The notes under the pieces: generated by a model
What the model saw: the letters and a program-made list of their open reading frames with translations, nothing else
The model's database searches: none
What the model was told of the DNA's origin: nothing
Made by a program: the position numbers and the translations under genes
Shown: positions 1-8,883 of the stretch, piece by piece
Layout: each line of letters starts with the position of its first letter
Position numbering within the stretch: the first letter of the stretch is position 1
Assembly: GCF_000717595.1 (NCBI RefSeq)
Contig: NZ_JNZO01000035.1
Coordinates: 12,773 to 76,772 of the forward strand
Direction of reading: 5' to 3'
From: Streptomyces flavochromogenes
Lineage (GTDB): Bacteria > Actinomycetota > Actinomycetes > Streptomycetales > Streptomycetaceae
Length of the DNA stretch: 64,000 bases

Positions 1-2
1 GG

Positions 3-1736
3 TGCGCATACGTCGGGTACACCGCCTCGCCCTTCGCGAACCTGCTGATCGACCCGGGTGCAGAAGACCTCTATCCCAAGGACTTCGTAGTCAACCTGCC
101 CAAACCTGACGGGCACTTCGGCACCGAGGTCCTCTTCGGCCGCTACGCCCTCGACGGCGAGGACCCCGAGCAGGTCGACGACGGCCACGACATGATCCGA
201 TCCGTACCCGAGGACGATGTGCCCTGTGTGCGCCCCATGACGAAGGCGGACGCCGAGGGATTCGAACCGGTCATCACGGACACCCTGCGGACGGCGATCG
301 AGTACTTCTGGCTGGCCACCGCAGCACGGCGTGTTCGCAGCACTGGAAACCAGCACAACACGATGTTGATCCACACCAGCGTCAAGACCACCGTGCACGA
401 CAGTTTCCGTAGACCGCTCGAGCACCTGCGTGATCGCACCGCCGCGTCGCTGTCTGACAGCGCCCTCCTGCTTCGACTGCGCAGTCTTTGGGATCGCGAG
501 ACCGCCCAGGTTCCGGCTGAGGAATTCGGAGAGACCAAGGTTCCGTTCGAGGCGCTGCTGCCTGAGCTGCCCGAGGTGCTCAAGAGTTGCCGCATCATCA
601 TGGACAATTCGAACAGCGAGTATCGCCTGGACTACGAGAACGGTCCGGTCACCGCGATCGCAGTGGGCGGCAATACCCTGTCTCGGGGTCTGACCCTCGA
701 AGGCCTGTCGGTCAGCTACTTCGTTCGGGCCGTTTCGGCGTACGACACCCTGCTTCAGATGGGACGTTGGTTCGGCTTCCGGAACGGGTACGCCGACCTC
801 CCCCGGATCTGGATGACGGACGAGCTGGCCGAGTGGTTCCGGCACCTCGCCACCGTCGAGACCGAAATGCGCCGCGACGTCGACATCTACATGACCGAGG
901 ACGAGACTCCACTCACCTTCGCGGTACGTCTGCGGACACACCCCGCCCTCCGCGTGACGGCGGCGGCCAAGATGCGTGATGCCGTGACGGCGGCGTCCTC
1001 CTACGGCGGCAAGCGTGTCCAGACCCACTACTTCCACACCGACAGAGAATGGCTGCGCGGAAACATCGACGCCGCCCGTGATCTGGTGGGTGCCTCGGTC
1101 GCGAACGCTGTCACGGCGGAGGAGAGGCCCTCGGAGGGCCGGTTCGTTTATCGCGACGTGCCCTACGACCTGGTCGTCGACTTCCTGTCCTCCTACCGAT
1201 TCCACGAGCAGTCCCCGGAGAACGATGCCGAGCTGCTGACGGGCTACATCCGGAAGCGGGTCTCGGCGGGATCGCTACGCCGGTGGAACGTCGCAATCGT
1301 CGGCAACCCTCGCGGCGAGGACTTCGAATTCGCTCCCGGTGTCTCCGTGGGACGCAACACTCGCGCGCGACTCTCCGTGCCGAATCCGACCCCCGGTCTC
1401 GCCGACATCAAGACCCTGATGAGCCGCCGAGACGCCGCAGTGGACCTCGACGGGGACGTCTCGACCTTGAAGGAGAAGGGCATCATGGATCGCCGCCGTG
1501 CCGAACTCCCCGACACCGGCCTGCTGGTCCTCTACCCGATCGACAAGGTCTCGGCGCCGAGCCCCTCGAAGCTGAGGCGTGAAGCGTTGAACGCCGAAGA
1601 GCACGTCATCGGCGTGGGCCTGGTCTTCCCGGCTCCCCTGTACGACAGCACCGTCGAGAAGTACATTTCGGCCGATCTGTCGAAGATCCGCATCGAGGAC
1701 GAGGACTACAGCATCCTCGACAGCGACGACGCATGA
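3..1736 (+). CDS. Z1-domain helicase-like protein (5' end outside window)
   Basis: This is the C-terminal part of a Z1-domain protein, a helicase-like family found in predicted restriction systems. The frame is open from the window edge, so the N-terminal half with the expected Walker motifs is missing. The first visible residues read AYVGYTASPFANLLIDP, the Z1-family counterpart of a helicase motif. Around 665-800 nt comes VGGNTLSRGLTLEGLSVSYF followed by GRWFGFRNGY, which resembles motifs V and VI with an arginine-finger-like R. The stop codon overlaps the next gene's ATG (ATGA), so the two are translationally coupled. Likely role: NTP-driven DNA remodelling or translocation for the nuclease downstream. 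Assignment to Z1 is strong; the biochemical role is inferred. Confidence 0.85.
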   Translation, partial: CAYVGYTASPFANLLIDPGAEDLYPKDFVVNLPKPDGHFGTEVLFGRYALDGEDPEQVDDGHDMIRSVPEDDVPCVRPMTKADAEGFEPVITDTLRTAIEYFWLATAARRVRSTGNQHNTMLIHTSVKTTVHDSFRRPLEHLRDRTAASLSDSALLLRLRSLWDRETAQVPAEEFGETKVPFEALLPELPEVLKSCRIIMDNSNSEYRLDYENGPVTAIAVGGNTLSRGLTLEGLSVSYFVRAVSAYDTLLQMGRWFGFRNGYADLPRIWMTDELAEWFRHLATVETEMRRDVDIYMTEDETPLTFAVRLRTHPALRVTAAAKMRDAVTAASSYGGKRVQTHYFHTDREWLRGNIDAARDLVGASVANAVTAEERPSEGRFVYRDVPYDLVVDFLSSYRFHEQSPENDAELLTGYIRKRVSAGSLRRWNVAIVGNPRGEDFEFAPGVSVGRNTRARLSVPNPTPGLADIKTLMSRRDAAVDLDGDVSTLKEKGIMDRRRAELPDTGLLVLYPIDKVSAPSPSKLRREALNAEEHVIGVGLVFPAPLYDSTVEKYISADLSKIRIEDEDYSILDSDDA

Positions 1737-2758
1737 GCGAGGAGATACTGCGGAGTCTCGTCGAGGAACGCTGGGCCGCACTCGAGGCCGAACAGACCAC
1801 GGGTGAGCGCCGCCTCCGCGTCTCTCACCTCCCGATCGTCGTCGAGCACGACAACCCACTGGCGGTGGCCGTAGACCATCACGGATTCCGCCATGTCCTC
1901 GTACCGATACCGGCCCATCGCCGAGTGCGGCCCGGACTGGACGGGCCTGCGCTTCAGCTGCGCAAGCGCCCGCTGGAGGATGACGAGACCTACCAGACAT
2001 ACGCGGATCTTGCATGCCTACGCAGCGATCTCAACGATCTCTTCACCGAGCTGTGCGTCGACGTCTTGGGCACTACCGAAGAGCATCCGGAGAATCCACT
2101 CAAGGCCCTCCATCATGTCCTCGACCGCTGGAAGGAACTCTTCCGCACTCAGGACAGCCCTCTGAGCGGCGAGCAGCTCGCCAGCCTCTTCGGTGAACTC
2201 ACCGTCCTCTGCCACCTGTTGGAGATGGATCCGAGTGCGCATCGCCTATGGCTGGGGCCTGAGCGTCATCGGCACGACTTCTCATCCGGGTCCACGGCCA
2301 TCGAGGTCAAAACCGGCACCGCCACTGGGCGAAGGCCTCGCATCCACGGACTCGGCCAGCTCGATCGGCCGAACGACGGGTCGCTGACCCTCGTTTGGTT
2401 CCGCCTGCAGCCCATACCCGGTGGCTCTCTCGGTGCCTCCGTAGTCGAGCTTGTCGATCGGGCCCGCAGTCTCTGCGACGACGAGGGCTCGCTCCTCGAA
2501 CTGCTCGCGACCGCCGGGTACCGCTCCGCGGACGCCGATCGCTACTGCGGCGCGCGGTTCCTCATCGAGGAGGAGAGGTGGTATCAGGTGGGTCCCGGCT
2601 TTCCCGGCCTCACAACCGAGGCCCTCGTGGAGGCGGGGCTGTCGGTGTCCGTCCAGAACGTCGAGTACACGATAGATCTCTCTGGCGACATCCCCGCTCC
2701 GATGACGGACGACGAGGTGTCACGAGTGATCGACGACATCGTTCAGGAGGTGCGGTGA
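1733..2758 (+). CDS. PD-(D/E)XK motif protein (DUF4420-type putative nuclease)
   Basis: 341 aa. The core shows the PD-(D/E)XK nuclease pattern: GE at residues 154-155, HDF with D182, then AIEVKTG with E191 and K193. The motif line WLGPERHRHDF with a following IEVK is characteristic of the DUF4420 family, which I recall as recurrently paired with Z1 and GHKL proteins. It probably provides the DNA-cleaving activity of the operon. ATG at 1733 overlaps the Z1 stop, and its own stop overlaps the GTG of the next gene. The family match is from memory of motifs, and the actual substrate is unknown. Confidence 0.85.
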   Translation: MSEEILRSLVEERWAALEAEQTTGERRLRVSHLPIVVEHDNPLAVAVDHHGFRHVLVPIPAHRRVRPGLDGPALQLRKRPLEDDETYQTYADLACLRSDLNDLFTELCVDVLGTTEEHPENPLKALHHVLDRWKELFRTQDSPLSGEQLASLFGELTVLCHLLEMDPSAHRLWLGPERHRHDFSSGSTAIEVKTGTATGRRPRIHGLGQLDRPNDGSLTLVWFRLQPIPGGSLGASVVELVDRARSLCDDEGSLLELLATAGYRSADADRYCGARFLIEEERWYQVGPGFPGLTTEALVEAGLSVSVQNVEYTIDLSGDIPAPMTDDEVSRVIDDIVQEVR

Positions 2759-4737
2759 TCGAGCCCCGCTGGTTCTCCCAGCCGTACCCGCCGGAAGGGG
2801 CAAGCGCCGCCGAAGGCATCCGCAATCAACTCGGTCGCCCTGAGCTGGACCTGCTCACCATCCTCGTGCGTGAGTCGGCTCAGAACAGCTGGGACGCCCG
2901 CTCCACGACATCCACGGATCCTGTCGACTACCGCATCGACGTGTCCACCGTCGGCCCCGCCCACATCGGCACGTGGCGCGAACTCCTCCTCGCGGGCGCA
3001 CCGGCGAATGCAGACGAATTTCCACTGCGCGACACGATCAGGCATGGCTCGGTCCGACTCCTGTCCGTGTCAGACCGTGGGACCCGCGGACTGGGGGGCC
3101 CGACCCGCGCCAACGACGCCGTAGGGAGCGATCGGGACTTCGCCTCGTTCATTCGCAACATCGGGGAGCCCCGTGACACGGCTCTGGGCGGTGGAACCTA
3201 CGGCTTCGGCAAGGGCATCTTCTACCTGCTCTCGAAACCAGGGACGATTCTCGTCCACACGCGATGCCGCACTCCACACGGCGAGCTTGAGACGCGGCTC
3301 ATCGGATGCACCCTCTGGAAGAGCCACGTGGCAGTCCAGAACGGGGCGAGCCGTCGTTTCACAGGTCGGCACTGGTGGGGCGACGCCTCCGGAGACGTGA
3401 TCGAGCCGCTGATCGGGACACAGGCAGACACAGTGGCGCGTCGCCTCGGGCTGAGACCGTTCGCCGGCGATGAGACTGGCACGACAGTCGTCGTCATCGA
3501 TCCGAGCCTGGACGAACTGGAGCCCTCCCAGGCCGCGGACTATCTGGCCGAGACCATCGCCTGGCATCTCTGGCCGAAGATGATCTCTACCGGCGGCAAC
3601 CCCGCCATGCGGTTCTCCGTCACCTGTGACGGAGTCGATCACCCGGTCCCGGACCCGCGGGAGACCGCTCCCCTCGACATGTTCGTCTCCGCCTACGAGG
3701 CGTTGAACGGGCCCGACGGTCGCAGCCTGGAGTGCCTCAGGCCCAAGCGTCTTCTCGGTCGCTTCGGGGCGGTGAAGCGCATTCGGCCACCCGTTGAGCC
3801 AAGCCGCGCGGGACGCATGCTGAACATCGAGACGCTTGTTCATCATGTCTGTCTGATGCGTCCGGCCGAGCTGGTCGTGACCTACCGGCCAGGCCCGAAA
3901 CCTCCGAGCGAGAACCATGCGTACGCGGGAGTCTTCCGGGCCGACGAGTCCATGGACGACGTGTACGCCAAGGCCGAGCCTCCCACGCACGACGCCTGGA
4001 ATCCGCAATCGCTGGAGCGTCCTGAGAGCACGTTCGTCCACACGACGTTCCGCCGCATCGACGAAGCGCTCGATCAGCTGCTCTCGCTCGGCGGAGTCGC
4101 TCGCCCCGGTGCACGCAGCGTGGCACTGGGAGCGGCAAGCACACTGTTCTCGGGGCTGGTCGGTGGCGCCTGGGGTGTAGGCGGAGCAACCGCCTACACC
4201 AAGCCCGGAAGCACCGCCACACGCTCCGGCGCGCAGGAGGCTTCAGGAAAGAGAATTGGAACGACGGCCTCGACCGGCGGCGACTCCCACAGCGCCGCGT
4301 CAGGACGGGGCTCGGGAGCCGCCCACGAGACCTGGAATACGAACGCCGAAGGCATCGACTTCGCCGACACGAACGAGACAGGCGTTCCCGGACGCCGCAG
4401 GCGGCCGAGAGTCCAGTATGTCGGCGATCCCTACTTCGACGATCGCGGCGACCTGACGGTGCTCGTTCAGGAGTTCCGCCTACCCGTGCCCATATCGCAG
4501 CGGGTCCATGCCGACTTGGCCGTCGCGCTGCTTGGAGTCGGCGGCCGCGAGACGGATCCGCCGATCGGGGCGCAGATGCCGACGCTTGTGGGCTGGGAGG
4601 ACGTCGACGGGCACCTGCATACGTCGGATACCTGTGTGATCGACGGCGGCGAATCCGTCTGGCGCGCCATTGTCCAACCCGCGCCGGACACGATGACCGA
4701 GATCGGCATCAGAGTGGAGGCGGTGAGCACACCATGA
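2755..4737 (+). CDS. MutL/MORC-like GHKL ATPase of a defence operon
   Basis: 660 aa from a GTG that overlaps the previous stop (GTGA) and sits behind a good AGGAGG. An in-frame start further upstream would overlap the nuclease gene by 360 bp and is rejected. GHKL (Bergerat) motifs are visible: RESAQNSWDAR (E40, N44, D47), D-R-G at 107-109 and GGGTYGFGKG at 145-154. The C-terminal half (about 440-520) is Gly/Ser/Thr-rich and probably disordered. MutL- and MORC-like ATPases of this type occur in predicted restriction-modification operons with Z1 and PD-(D/E)XK partners. It probably acts as an ATP-gated clamp that couples DNA recognition to cleavage. The family call is firm; the mechanism is inferred. 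Confidence 0.85.
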   Translation: MIEPRWFSQPYPPEGASAAEGIRNQLGRPELDLLTILVRESAQNSWDARSTTSTDPVDYRIDVSTVGPAHIGTWRELLLAGAPANADEFPLRDTIRHGSVRLLSVSDRGTRGLGGPTRANDAVGSDRDFASFIRNIGEPRDTALGGGTYGFGKGIFYLLSKPGTILVHTRCRTPHGELETRLIGCTLWKSHVAVQNGASRRFTGRHWWGDASGDVIEPLIGTQADTVARRLGLRPFAGDETGTTVVVIDPSLDELEPSQAADYLAETIAWHLWPKMISTGGNPAMRFSVTCDGVDHPVPDPRETAPLDMFVSAYEALNGPDGRSLECLRPKRLLGRFGAVKRIRPPVEPSRAGRMLNIETLVHHVCLMRPAELVVTYRPGPKPPSENHAYAGVFRADESMDDVYAKAEPPTHDAWNPQSLERPESTFVHTTFRRIDEALDQLLSLGGVARPGARSVALGAASTLFSGLVGGAWGVGGATAYTKPGSTATRSGAQEASGKRIGTTASTGGDSHSAASGRGSGAAHETWNTNAEGIDFADTNETGVPGRRRRPRVQYVGDPYFDDRGDLTVLVQEFRLPVPISQRVHADLAVALLGVGGRETDPPIGAQMPTLVGWEDVDGHLHTSDTCVIDGGESVWRAIVQPAPDTMTEIGIRVEAVSTP

Positions 4738-5630
4738 GCCGGCGTGTTCTTCCGTACCGCAGCCCGTCCGAAGACGTCGTCGATGCCGAACCGTGGCGGC
4801 TCGTCGTCGACGACGGCGAAGTGCCCCTACCCGAGGCACTACCGCATTGGGACTACCGCATGGACCTGACCCTCCGGAGAACCGTACGTGTCGACCTCGA
4901 TCGCGTTCGTGCCCAGTGCGGACTTCCTGAGGAGACCGTGCTGATGCTGGCCACCGTGTGGACGGCCAGCGGCTCGAATCTGAGCGGCCCGGGTCACCGG
5001 ACGCGACTCTCCGACCGCGGCGTATGTGTTGTGGAACTGGAGGTTCGACTGCCTGGAGCCGACCTGGGCGGACTCCTCGTCCTCGACACGGCTCTTGTTC
5101 TCGCCGAACGTCGGAGCGACGGCCGGCCGTCGTCCCCCCGTCGCGCGGGCTCCGTCCTGTGGAGCGAACGAGAATCGGTTCGCCTTCAGGGCGACGCACC
5201 GCAGTTCCCCATGGCCGTCATCGACTTCGCCAATACGTCTTTTCCGGACGGCGCCGCCTGGCATCTACAGATCAGCGGCGGCATGGAGAGCGCCACAATG
5301 GGTTCCCTCCTGCTCCTGGTCAACGAACAGAACAAGGTCACCACTGCGGCATTCGAAAACGCCCACAAGCCGCGCGCTGTCGACCAGGTCGTGCTCTCTG
5401 CGGTGTACGCGGACGCAGCTCGCATCATGATTGAATACGCCCTCGCCCATGAGGACTTCTCAGAGGAATCCGACTACGCCGAGGACTCCGTCGGCGCCAC
5501 GCTTCTGAGTCTGTTCGACCAGCTCTTCCCGGACCAGTCCATAACCGACGTCCGGCTGCGCCGTCTGCAGTCACCGGCGATCTTCGCCTCGGACCTTCAG
5601 GCCGCCGTCAAGATCTTCGAGGTGTCGTGA
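4734..5630 (+). CDS. Unrecognised defence-operon protein
   Basis: 298 aa. I do not recognise a family. Its ATG overlaps the ATPase stop (ATGA) and its stop overlaps the next start, so it is embedded in the translational chain of the operon and is very likely a system component. It has no membrane segment, no signal peptide and no obvious catalytic motif. The N-terminal half (about 40-150) looks beta-rich, with short hydrophobic strands and an RXDLDRVRAQCGLPEE segment. The C-terminal part (220-298) is acidic and helical. It could be a scaffold, adaptor or target-recognition protein linking ATPase and methyltransferase subunits. Confidence 0.75.
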   Translation: MSRRVLPYRSPSEDVVDAEPWRLVVDDGEVPLPEALPHWDYRMDLTLRRTVRVDLDRVRAQCGLPEETVLMLATVWTASGSNLSGPGHRTRLSDRGVCVVELEVRLPGADLGGLLVLDTALVLAERRSDGRPSSPRRAGSVLWSERESVRLQGDAPQFPMAVIDFANTSFPDGAAWHLQISGGMESATMGSLLLLVNEQNKVTTAAFENAHKPRAVDQVVLSAVYADAARIMIEYALAHEDFSEESDYAEDSVGATLLSLFDQLFPDQSITDVRLRRLQSPAIFASDLQAAVKIFEVS

Positions 5631-7387
5631 TGAGCCTTCTGTATCCGCGTCTGCTGCCCCAGCAGGCCAGGCAGCTCTACGAGGAGTACCGGGATCTCTC
5701 GATCTCCGAACTCACCGAGCGGGTGTCCTACTCACATCCGTCGGCGGTATACGTCGCCACCGGCGGCGACAGGGTTTCGACGGAGCGGCTCAAAGAGCTG
5801 CGCGGGGCCGTCGTCGAGCTCGCCGAACGCTCGGGCTTCCCTCACTCGTCCGACCGTGCCCGCAATGCCGAATTCGATCTCGGGCTGGCCGCGCTCCTGC
5901 ATGCAGAGATGGGGATGGTCCCTGCGGAGGCGGCTTCCCGCGACGCATGGGCCTTCCTCGCAATCGCCGTACTCCCCGATGTCGCGTACTGGCGCTATCC
6001 GCATCCCCCGCGGGACCGCGTCCTAGGGACGGATCTCACCCGGCACGTCTTCGGCCGGCTCTGGTGGCGGGGGCAGTTGGTGCGCTCCTCTGACGCGTCG
6101 GATCCGTACGGCGCTCTCAAGATCCTCGGCGAGGCCGCCTTCGATCAGATCTATGCCCGCCGTGCCGCTCTGGGCGGAAGTCCGCACATGGTGCGTGCCA
6201 TTCTCCGCGTCTGGAACGACCTCGACCTTCAGGGGCTGAACGAGCGCGACACATTCCGCGACTTTCTCAAGCGGCTGCTTCGACTCGCCCCCTTCGTGCT
6301 CTTCGACGGCATCGAAGGCGGTGACCTGGACGACGAGCTTCGTGCCGTGGCGCAGGAGTCCGTCGACGCTCAACGCCCTGCCCCTGCTCCCGCTCCCGCT
6401 CCCGCTCCAGCTCCAGCTCCAGCTCCAGCGACGAACATCCGGTTCAAATCGATAGAGATCTGCGCCGGAGCAGGGGCCCAGGCGCTGGGACTTGAGCTGG
6501 CGGGCTTCGATCCGTTGCTCCTCATCGACAGCAAGGCCGATGCATGCTTCACCATCGACCTCAACCGCCCCGGCTGGGATGTCGTCTGTATGGATGTCGT
6601 GCAGTTCCATGCTGATATGCGTCCGGACGTCGTCGGCGTCGATCTTCTGAGCGGCGGATTGCCCCGTGTGAAGTCACCCGCCACGGTAGGACGCGCTGAA
6701 GACACGGAAGAGCGGCGCGTCCTCAGAGCTGCGGTCGAGTTGGCGTGCTCGATCAAGCCGAAGGCCGTGCTTCTGGAGAACGTGCCGGATCTGGTGGAGA
6801 GCCCCGCCTTCGAGGTGGACCGCGCCTGGATCGAGGCGGAGCTGATCAGCGCGGGCTACCGCTCGAGCTGGCGAGTCCTCAACGCTTCGAACTTCGGCGT
6901 TCCGCAGAATCGGAGCAGCGGCTTCTTGATCGCGCTGCGAGATCCTTACTTCTCACGTTTCAAGTGGCCAGACGGACACGAAACCGCACCGCCGACAGTC
7001 GGTGCGGTGCTCGGCCCCTCGATGGCCTCGAACGGCTGGCCCGGCGTGGAACAGTGGATCAAGAACGCCGATCGCATCGCACCGGCCTTGATCGGTGGTT
7101 CCGATCGTCGTGGGGGTGCCGATCTCGGGCCCACCGGCAGCAAGAAGGCGTGGGCCTCTCTGGGGGTGAACGGGAACAGCCTTGGCGACGAACCACCGAG
7201 CCCCGACTTCCCGGCCGTCGACCATCCCAAGCTGACAGTCGAGCAGGCCGCGATGATCCAGTCGTTTCCCACAGACTGGCACTTCTCTGGCGGCAAGACG
7301 TCCAGGTACCGTCAGATCGGTCACGCCATGCCGCCTCCTCTGGCAACGGCGGTCGGACTTGCCATCGCAGCGGCTCTACGAAGCTAA
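5630..7387 (+). CDS. DUF6339-like domain fused to a degenerate C5-cytosine methyltransferase
   Basis: 585 aa from ATG 5630 (TGATG overlap with the previous stop); a GTG three bases earlier is also possible. Residues 1-245 resemble the DUF6339 family (from memory). Residues about 246-268 are a Pro-Ala linker. The rest is a Dcm-type methyltransferase fold: motif I-like EICAGAGAQALGLELAG, motif VI LLENVP, a VIII-like QNRSSGFLIALR, and a motif X-like end IGHAMPPPLATAVG. Motif IV, normally GGxPCxPFS, reads GGLPRVKSPATVG, so the catalytic Cys is Arg346 and the surrounding loop has also diverged. It probably binds DNA or AdoMet, or pairs with the intact enzyme downstream, but cannot methylate by the normal chemistry. 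Confidence 0.8.
   Translation: MSLLYPRLLPQQARQLYEEYRDLSISELTERVSYSHPSAVYVATGGDRVSTERLKELRGAVVELAERSGFPHSSDRARNAEFDLGLAALLHAEMGMVPAEAASRDAWAFLAIAVLPDVAYWRYPHPPRDRVLGTDLTRHVFGRLWWRGQLVRSSDASDPYGALKILGEAAFDQIYARRAALGGSPHMVRAILRVWNDLDLQGLNERDTFRDFLKRLLRLAPFVLFDGIEGGDLDDELRAVAQESVDAQRPAPAPAPAPAPAPAPAPATNIRFKSIEICAGAGAQALGLELAGFDPLLLIDSKADACFTIDLNRPGWDVVCMDVVQFHADMRPDVVGVDLLSGGLPRVKSPATVGRAEDTEERRVLRAAVELACSIKPKAVLLENVPDLVESPAFEVDRAWIEAELISAGYRSSWRVLNASNFGVPQNRSSGFLIALRDPYFSRFKWPDGHETAPPTVGAVLGPSMASNGWPGVEQWIKNADRIAPALIGGSDRRGGADLGPTGSKKAWASLGVNGNSLGDEPPSPDFPAVDHPKLTVEQAAMIQSFPTDWHFSGGKTSRYRQIGHAMPPPLATAVGLAIAAALRS
6376..6432 (+). repeat. Hexanucleotide repeat encoding a Pro-Ala linker
   Basis: About nine copies of a 6-bp unit (GCTCCC changing to GCTCCA) encode a (PA)n linker joining the DUF6339-like and methyltransferase domains. 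Because the period is a multiple of three, copy-number changes alter linker length without shifting frame. Confidence 0.8.
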
Positions 7388-7396
7388 GATCGCACC

Positions 7397-8749
7397 ATGC
7401 GCGCGTCCCGTCCCACCTCCCCTGGGCCCATCACCGTCCTGGACCTCTTTGCCGGCTGCGGCGGCTTCACCCAGGGGTTCCATGAGTTCAGGCCGGACGG
7501 GATGGCCGACGACGGACCTGTGTTCCACAGCGTCGCGGCGGTGGAGCACAACAAGGCGGCGGCTGCCACGTACGCGATGAACTTCGGCAGCGGCCGACCT
7601 GACAAGAGCCTTCCTGAGGCTCGCGTCTACTTCGGCGACATCGAGGAATGGAAGCCGACGAAGGAGACCCTTCACGCGGATGTCATCGTCGGAGGCCCCC
7701 CGTGCCAAGGGTTCTCCGCCTTGAATCGCAGGAAGAAGGGCAGTGAGCGCAACCGCCTTTGGGAGGAATACGTCCGCATCGTCGCGGAAGTCCGACCGAA
7801 AGTCTTCGTCATCGAGAACGTCGACCGCTTCCTCAAGTCGGATGAATTCCAGAACCTGCTGAATGAAGTGCGCCCAGGGGGGCTCCTCGCGGACTACCGG
7901 CTCGTCGACCCTCCGGGACACCAGCCGTCCGATACCGAGGAAGGCAAGACTCGCCGCTACCTCCTCAACTCCGCGGACTACGGAGCGGTTCAAGCGCGGC
8001 GTCGTGCGATCGTCATCGGTGTGCGGCGCGATATCGAAGGCGGCCACTCGATGGCCTACCCGCCTCAGACGCATTTCCGCCCCCCCAAGGGGACAACCGA
8101 GACGCCCGCCCAGCCGCTCGACGGATTCGACGGAGGCGTCCGGTCTTGGAACGCCGTAGACAGCGTATTCGCGGAATCAGACGAGATCCCTCTCAGGGGA
8201 ACCGAGCTTCCCGACAGCAAGGACCACGTCGCCGAGGTGGATTCTGTAGTACCTGGAGTCTTCGAAACCAACGACCTGCACATCCGCCGCAACCCCGAGA
8301 TCCTTTCACTCGCGCGCTACGGCGCGATTCCGCGCGGCGGAAACCGCAAGAATCTGCGTGGCAAGTGGTTCACAGTGAACGAATCCGGAAAAATCGAGTA
8401 CCTCACGGAGCCGAATCCGCCGGGAGTGACGACTCCCGTGGTGCCCCTGTCCACCGATAGCTGGGATAGTCACAACACCGGCTCAGGAGACGTCATGGGA
8501 CGTCTTCGCCGCGGAGAGCCGTCCGTCACGATCAGAACCGAGTTCTTCAAGCCCGAGAAGGGCCGGTACCTGCATCCCGAATTGAACCGCCCGATCACTC
8601 ACTTCGAAGCCGCCCGCATTCAAGGATTCCCTTCCACATTCCGATGGTGCGGCTCCAAGACGGAAATCGCCATGCAGATCGGAAATGCGGTTCCGATTCC
8701 CCTCGGCAGAGCAATAGCGTCGGCCATCTACTCCTTCCTGCGCAGCTGA
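7397..8749 (+). CDS. DNA (cytosine-5-)-methyltransferase
   Basis: 450 aa with the full set of C5-methyltransferase motifs: motif I LDLFAGCGGFTQGF (AdoMet site), motif IV GGPPCQGFS with the catalytic Cys, motif VI VIENV, motif VIII QARRRAIVIG, and motif X near the C-terminus (IGNAVPIPLGRA). The region between VIII and IX (about 215-390) is long enough to be a target-recognition domain. It starts 9 bp after the pseudo-methyltransferase gene with no convincing ribosome-binding site, so expression probably depends on readthrough translation from the operon. It is the likely self-protecting modification enzyme. The recognition sequence cannot be read from the gene. Confidence 0.93.
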   Translation: MRASRPTSPGPITVLDLFAGCGGFTQGFHEFRPDGMADDGPVFHSVAAVEHNKAAAATYAMNFGSGRPDKSLPEARVYFGDIEEWKPTKETLHADVIVGGPPCQGFSALNRRKKGSERNRLWEEYVRIVAEVRPKVFVIENVDRFLKSDEFQNLLNEVRPGGLLADYRLVDPPGHQPSDTEEGKTRRYLLNSADYGAVQARRRAIVIGVRRDIEGGHSMAYPPQTHFRPPKGTTETPAQPLDGFDGGVRSWNAVDSVFAESDEIPLRGTELPDSKDHVAEVDSVVPGVFETNDLHIRRNPEILSLARYGAIPRGGNRKNLRGKWFTVNESGKIEYLTEPNPPGVTTPVVPLSTDSWDSHNTGSGDVMGRLRRGEPSVTIRTEFFKPEKGRYLHPELNRPITHFEAARIQGFPSTFRWCGSKTEIAMQIGNAVPIPLGRAIASAIYSFLRS

Positions 8750-8883
8750 CATCGAGCCAGGGCGTTATCCGGCCGGCAGGGGCAAGGCCTGACCAGACCA
8801 CACGTGGCGCCGCGCGCCTCGGGCTCCACTCTCATAACCGGCTGGGGCAGTGTCCCGTCCCTGACGGCGGTGTCGTCATCCGC

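Noticed and set aside
2395..2754. N-terminal extension of the GHKL ATPase
   Set aside because: It lies inside the nuclease gene and has no conserved sequence; the GTG at 2755 has a ribosome-binding site and a 4-bp stop overlap.
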